DNA from: Verrucomicrobiota bacterium
GTDB taxonomy: Bacteria; Verrucomicrobiota; Verrucomicrobiia; Methylacidiphilales; UBA1321
DNA length: 64,000 bases
NCBI GenBank assembly: GCA_013285645.1
Contig: JABDHJ010000002.1
Coordinates: forward strand, 1 to 64,000
Direction of reading: 5' to 3'
Part shown: positions 59,172 through 64,000 of the stretch, in pieces
Layout: each line of letters starts with the position of its first letter
Numbering within the stretch: the first letter of the stretch is position 1
Notes under the pieces: generated by a model
Told to the model about the DNA's origin: nothing
Seen by the model: only the letters and a program-made list of their open reading frames with translations
Databases searched by the model: none
Translations under genes and position numbers: made by a program

Positions 59172-62100
59172 TTAAGCAGGCTTATGAATTACCAGCCATG
59201 TAATGAGTTCGAAGTCGTCCGGTTCATTCGCTTTGGGCTGGTAATCTGGAAGGATAAAATCTCGTCCCGTTTGCAAACCAGCAGCGGCGCGTTTTTGGAA
59301 AGTCTTGGCAATGGAATCAACGGCAGCAGCGAGGAGTTTGTTATAGAGGCCCATATCGGTGCCGTTATTAGTCTCGGCGTCAAACAATTGGCAGAGCTTT
59401 TCGTATGCAGTCGGCTTATCACTGCATAGCAGGCGATAGATTTCAAGAACCTGTTTGGGTTGCGCAAATGAGAAACGCACCATCCCGTCATCGCGAACGT
59501 AAACAAGGTAGTAGGGCTGAAGTGGGTTAACAGTGTCGCCACTTCTCGCCTCGGCTTTTTGCATTAAACAAAAAACAACGCCAGGCGCGATCACCTGATG
59601 GTCCGGGTGGGGCGGCACAACGGCGTAAAGACCAAGAGGAGCATCTCCAAGCAATTTGCGGTTGGCCTCGATGTATTTGCTCAATTCGATACGGAAGTCA
59701 TCAAGGGTAAATTCGTTCAGGGCTAAGCTCTCGCTGAAATCCTCAAGATCAAGGACTTCCTCGCGCAGTCGAAGAAGCTGTTTGTCGCGGTAGCGCATGT
59801 CCTCGTGGATAATTTCTTCGATCTCCTCGTTCTTTAAAATGTTGTCCTCGAAGGTGGCGGCGATGTCCACGAGCGCCATGCGGGCTTCGACCCGGTTCTT
59901 GAGGTTGACGTATTTGTCCAGATCCTTGGTGGGCCAGAAATTCACTAGCTGGACGGTATGATTGACGCTGCCGATACGGTCGATGCGGCCAAAACGTTGG
60001 ATAATGCGAACGGGGTTCCAGTGGATGTCATAATTGACGAGGTAGTCACAGTCCTGAAGGTTTTGACCTTCGGAAATACAGTCGGTGGCAATGAGTAGAT
60101 CAATCTCGCCGTTCTGCGGCATGGCTGGCATCTTGTCCCGGTTTTTTGAGCGTGGGGAAAAGTTGGTGAGTATCTGGTTGTAGTCGGTTTTCCCCAATGT
60201 AGCGCGATTGTCACCGCTGCCTGCAACGAGTGCGATGTGAATACCCAAATCCTTTTGTGCCCAGGAATAAAGCGAGTCGAACAGATAGTTGGCCGTGTCA
60301 GCAAACGCGGTGAAGACGAGAACTTTCTTGTTAGATTCTCCACGTTTGTTGGTGGTCGGATTTTTCACCTTCCGCTGGATGAGGTCTTTTAACTCTTTGA
60401 GCTTTGCATCGCGTTCCGGTGTGACCGCTTCGGCAGAGGAGTGAAGCAAGCTAAGTTGCTGCTTGTCCTTCTGGAGGTCTTTGAGCCAATCGTCGAGGCG
60501 AAGATGTTCCATGCGATATTTGAACTTGCCGCCCACCTCCGTGGGATCGTCCTCGTCGCCTTCTGCTTCTGGCAGTTCAAGATTCAACTCCAGTTCTTCG
60601 GCTTCGGGATTTTGATTGGGAGTCGATTGGTAATTCCTAATCTTTCGCTCTAGGTCTTCGATCTTTCCAATTGTTCGAGCCATCGTAATTTCAAACGATT
60701 CCACGGAACTTTCGAGGCGTTTGAGAAAGTTGACCTTCATCATTCCGACAAGGAACTTTTCGCGGTCAGCCTGGCTAAATGGGTCTCGGGCGTGAGTCTG
60801 GTAAATAGGCAATAGCTTGGCCTCTTCCCTCAGGTAGCGGGATGGGGCAAAAAGCGACAATTTATAGCCACCTATTTCGTCATTCAGTTTGTCGTAGCCA
60901 AGAAAGCGATTTTGAAGGTCGATTTCCGCGTAAATGGAGTCGGGTTTCAGGCGCTCAGGGAATCCCCCCATGGCGGCAATGCTGCTCTTGTAGTACCGGA
61001 GAATGTGTTTTCTTGAGCGGGCTATGGTCAGCTCGTCCAGCAAAGTGAAAAATGCAGAGCTAAGTTTTTCGAGCAACTCTTTGGTTTTCCTTTCGCCGGA
61101 CTGTTTTTTCGCCCAGTGGGTGAAGGTTTTTTGGGCGGTCGCTAAAGTTTCCTTCAAGCTGCTGATGCCGATGGAATCCTTGAATGCGCCGTCTTCGCCT
61201 TCTGTAAGAAAATAAATCTGGTTGCGGAGGTCGCGGAGGTCGTTGTTAACAGGTGTGGCGGATAGCAGGAGGACTTTGGTTCTGACGCCACCTTTGATGA
61301 TTTCATCCATCAATCGCTGGTAGCGGCTTTTGCGAATGACATTACCCTCCTCGTCTCGTTTGCCTGGAGTGTTATTGCGGAAGTTGTGGGACTCATCGAT
61401 AACCACGAGGTCAAAATTACCCCAGTTGAATGTTTCGAGATTGATGCCGTTGGCTACGCCGGATTCGCGGCTCAAATCGGTGTGGGAAAGCACGTCAAAC
61501 CGGAAGCGATCTTTGATGAATGAGTTGAGAGCGTCGTTGTTGCGATAGATAAGCCAGTTTTCACTGAGCTTCTTCGGGCAAAGAACAAGCACCCTTTCAT
61601 TTTTCAACTCAAAGTATTTGATGACGGCTAGCGCCTCGAAGGTTTTGCCTAAGCCTACACTGTCCGCGAGGATGCAACCGTTGTGCTTGAGGATTTTGTT
61701 GATTGCGCCTTTGACGCCGTCGCGCTGGAACTCAAAAAGGGCTTTCCAAATCTCTGTATCGACAATCTTGATATTCTGGTCGAGCAGACCGCCCTTCTCC
61801 TGCTCGGCAAGGAAGTTTTCAAAAATGTGGAACAACGTCTTGTAATAAATGAATTCCGGTGCGTGGTTTTGGTAAAGCTGGTCGAGGTATTGGAGAACCT
61901 CTGCCTTCACGTCTTCGACTACAGCCGCGTCATTCCAGAGTTCATCAAACCATGCCTTGAGATCTTTCCGATCCCGTGTGCTGTCTACTTCGAGGTTGAG
62001 TTCGATGTTATTATTGCTGGCTCCCATGCCGAGTCCACGCACGGTGAAATTGGAACTACCCAGGATGGCTTCCTCCACGGCTCCATTGGCAATGTGATAC

Positions 62101-62477
62101 ATCTTGCCGTGTAGCAACTGAGCGTGACGAACAGAACGGATGTTCACCTTTTGACGGAACCATTCGGCGCATTCACGAGCTACGCGCTTTTGTTGAAGGC
62201 GATTTGCTAATTGGAGGCCGTTGCCATCAAGGATGAACGCCTTCTTTTCAGTCCTTTCTGGGTCCAAGGAGGATATGAAGCGGGGTTCCCCAAAGAGAAA
62301 GTCGAGATGCTCAATCTGATCGAGCTTGTCCTTAAGTGCTTCGTAGGCGTAAATCGTGAAATAAGCAGAGACCACTGACAGCCGGGAGCCGGTCTGCACC
62401 TTGGCTTTGAGGAAATCAGCGACGTTACCACGGCGATGGTTATCCCTGATGCCGGAATTGTTGGGCTGGGTTGCCAT
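59172..62477 (-). CDS. PLD-like nuclease domain plus SNF2/SF2 helicase
   Basis: N-terminal 'LLHGKMYHIANGAVEEAILGSSNFTVRGLG'; 'LADSVGLGKTFEALAV', 'VVIDESHNFRN', 'LIATDCISEGQNLQDCDYLVNYDIHWNPVRIIQRFGRIDRIGS'. Confidence 0.9.
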   Translation of the reverse strand: MATQPNNSGIRDNHRRGNVADFLKAKVQTGSRLSVVSAYFTIYAYEALKDKLDQIEHLDFLFGEPRFISSLDPERTEKKAFILDGNGLQLANRLQQKRVARECAEWFRQKVNIRSVRHAQLLHGKMYHIANGAVEEAILGSSNFTVRGLGMGASNNNIELNLEVDSTRDRKDLKAWFDELWNDAAVVEDVKAEVLQYLDQLYQNHAPEFIYYKTLFHIFENFLAEQEKGGLLDQNIKIVDTEIWKALFEFQRDGVKGAINKILKHNGCILADSVGLGKTFEALAVIKYFELKNERVLVLCPKKLSENWLIYRNNDALNSFIKDRFRFDVLSHTDLSRESGVANGINLETFNWGNFDLVVIDESHNFRNNTPGKRDEEGNVIRKSRYQRLMDEIIKGGVRTKVLLLSATPVNNDLRDLRNQIYFLTEGEDGAFKDSIGISSLKETLATAQKTFTHWAKKQSGERKTKELLEKLSSAFFTLLDELTIARSRKHILRYYKSSIAAMGGFPERLKPDSIYAEIDLQNRFLGYDKLNDEIGGYKLSLFAPSRYLREEAKLLPIYQTHARDPFSQADREKFLVGMMKVNFLKRLESSVESFEITMARTIGKIEDLERKIRNYQSTPNQNPEAEELELNLELPEAEGDEDDPTEVGGKFKYRMEHLRLDDWLKDLQKDKQQLSLLHSSAEAVTPERDAKLKELKDLIQRKVKNPTTNKRGESNKKVLVFTAFADTANYLFDSLYSWAQKDLGIHIALVAGSGDNRATLGKTDYNQILTNFSPRSKNRDKMPAMPQNGEIDLLIATDCISEGQNLQDCDYLVNYDIHWNPVRIIQRFGRIDRIGSVNHTVQLVNFWPTKDLDKYVNLKNRVEARMALVDIAATFEDNILKNEEIEEIIHEDMRYRDKQLLRLREEVLDLEDFSESLALNEFTLDDFRIELSKYIEANRKLLGDAPLGLYAVVPPHPDHQVIAPGVVFCLMQKAEARSGDTVNPLQPYYLVYVRDDGMVRFSFAQPKQVLEIYRLLCSDKPTAYEKLCQLFDAETNNGTDMGLYNKLLAAAVDSIAKTFQKRAAAGLQTGRDFILPDYQPKANEPDDFELITWLVIHKPA

Positions 62478-62928
62478 GGGCCTCCAGCATGGTGCAGAAC
62501 TTCATCCGTCAGTTCAAACTGATTGATCGTCATTTTCTCAGTGGCGTTTTGGAGGTCTGTTTGCTGGGCGATAAAAATGAACCCTTCAAAAGCCACTCAG
62601 GGTTCATTCTTCCCCGGCATGGACGATGCCGGTTCCGCCAGAGGCATCCTGACGTGACAGGTTAGCGGGCGGGAGATGAGGGCGACCGACGCCAGTACAT
62701 TACGCGGCAGGCGTGGACATGGTCGAGTGGACACCACCGGGAGCCATGCCAGCCGAACGAATGACGGCGGAGATGACGCCCCACGACCGGGAGCGATCTG
62801 GCGCGGTCAGGTGCTCGGCGCGACGAATGCGCCCACGGCAAGTATTGGTCGCTCGGTGGGGGGGCCGCGAGGATGCGGCAGTGGGCCGCTTGGTCGCGGC
62901 GGGGGGAGCACTACTTCCAATGAGAGAT

Positions 62929-63786
62929 CTATCGATAGAGGAAGCTGCGGTCTCCATTCTTTTTGCGCCATCTCTCATATCCATAAAGGTCCGGGCCGCC
63001 CAGATTTATCACGTACTCAACCCCGAAAATCGCAATCACAGCATAAAATTCGCCCCGCACTCCCACTATCGGCTTAACCGGGTCTTCAATCCAAAGAAGG
63101 TTCCATTCATGCAGCATCTGGAATCGTGGATAGAGGTTGTCTGAAAAAGCAAAATCAGCCGGATAAATCCGACGAATGACGACGGGCCAGACGACGCCCG
63201 GGCGACCTTGACGAACATAAGTGCGTATATCGTCGAGTTCGACCTTGTTAACGATTTCTTCATTCCATTTCGGATCATCCATGCCTCTTTGCGCAAGAAT
63301 TTCCAATCCGATCTTTGCGATAAAACGGGATGTTTCGTAGCCAGTTGGAGGAAGCTCGGCAGCAGGAAGGTAGAGGCTTCCCGACTTCTGAGTGCGCAGG
63401 GTCTCAATAAATCGGGCTTCATCTTCTCCCGGGGCTGCCGAAACGCTGAAACTACTATCGTCTTCTCGACGAAGATGTATTTTGGAGCGGCTTGCAGGGT
63501 GCAGGCCCACACCGGGGGTATAGAGGTCTCTCTTGTTTTGAATTCCCATCTCGAAACGGGAATTTTGCCCATACGAAGACTCCAAAAACGGAGCCTCGAC
63601 CTTTCTGGCTAGATAATTGTTACATGCGTCGCAAACCCAACCCGGCGCAAGGATGTGTTCTTTATTCCCCAGCGACTCAGGGATTATATGTTCCTTCGAT
63701 TGACTGGCATCGGAGGGGCACTTGCAGAAAATGCATTTCATAACCGAAAGCTTCTCTCCAGAGTATGCGATTATTCCAGCGTTCAT
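62929..63786 (-). CDS. HNH endonuclease-like protein
   Basis: 'MKCIFCKCPSDASQSKEHIIPESLGNKEHILAPGWVCDACNNYLA' CxxC...EHIIP...CxxCNN; start may be at 63741. Confidence 0.8.
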   Translation of the reverse strand: MNAGIIAYSGEKLSVMKCIFCKCPSDASQSKEHIIPESLGNKEHILAPGWVCDACNNYLARKVEAPFLESSYGQNSRFEMGIQNKRDLYTPGVGLHPASRSKIHLRREDDSSFSVSAAPGEDEARFIETLRTQKSGSLYLPAAELPPTGYETSRFIAKIGLEILAQRGMDDPKWNEEIVNKVELDDIRTYVRQGRPGVVWPVVIRRIYPADFAFSDNLYPRFQMLHEWNLLWIEDPVKPIVGVRGEFYAVIAIFGVEYVINLGGPDLYGYERWRKKNGDRSFLYR

Positions 63787-64000
63787 AATAATTACCAGCT
63801 AGAAACCAGCACTAGGGAACGCGTAATTTGCCTAAGTGGACGGCAGGTTTTATCTGGAGCCTCCCGACGCTTAGATATAGGGTTCACGACCATGGTGACA
63901 CCGGAGGCTAAACCGCAGTGCTCGGTTACCGCGTTGCCTTGGCCCTCGACCGATCTAGCGCCGGTCATGGCCCTGCACGGAGCAAACTCTAAAACGCTCG

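Larger units (their letters stand above)
44861..63786. mobile_element. integrative/mobilizable-element-like region (right boundary not found)
   Basis: Integrase, excisionase-like HTH, replication-like protein, MobC-like protein, relaxase and cargo genes contiguous after a tRNA-like scar. Confidence 0.6.

Noticed and set aside
62676-63144. Overlapping Arg/Gly-rich ORFs on both strands of the GC-rich patch
   Set aside because: GC-driven spurious ORFs with no recognisable domain; the patch itself is reported as a compositional oddity

Overview
The window reads as a soil or aquatic Verrucomicrobia-like chromosome segment (inferred from a Verru_Chthon prepilin cassette, a PEP-CTERM protein and LacI/AraC-regulated glycosidases). 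It has three blocks. (1) About 1-14.5 kb is ordinary backbone: TetR/MFS/HlyD efflux, two tRNAs, a two-component system, and SDR and phosphoesterase genes. (2) About 14.7-44.8 kb is a glycan-utilisation island: SSS symporter, GH5-like, GH39, GH29 and pectate-lyase/GH55-like proteins, a fucose-isomerase-like protein, and AraC/LacI regulators. Inside it sit a Verru_Chthon A-D pseudopilin cassette and a PEP-CTERM beta-strand-repeat protein. A shared inverted repeat, TGTTA-N3-TAACA, occurs at five places and looks like the operator of the local LacI regulator. The island ends with a truncated integrase and a HipBA module, and a tRNA-Gly-3'-end-like sequence lies at each edge. (3) About 44.86 kb to the window end is an integrative/mobilizable-element-like region: tyrosine recombinase, excisionase-like HTH, large replication/primase-like protein, MobC-like protein and relaxase. 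Its cargo is an unusual minus-strand putative defence locus: PLD-SNF2 helicase, Eco57I-like methylase fused to DUF3800, a small BECR-nuclease-like protein, EVE-domain protein, class III nucleotide cyclase (ATGA-coupled to EVE), a DUF5131-DUF3102 fusion, and an HNH protein upstream. This locus is the best candidate for an undescribed system. All family calls come from motif recognition by eye; no database searches were run.
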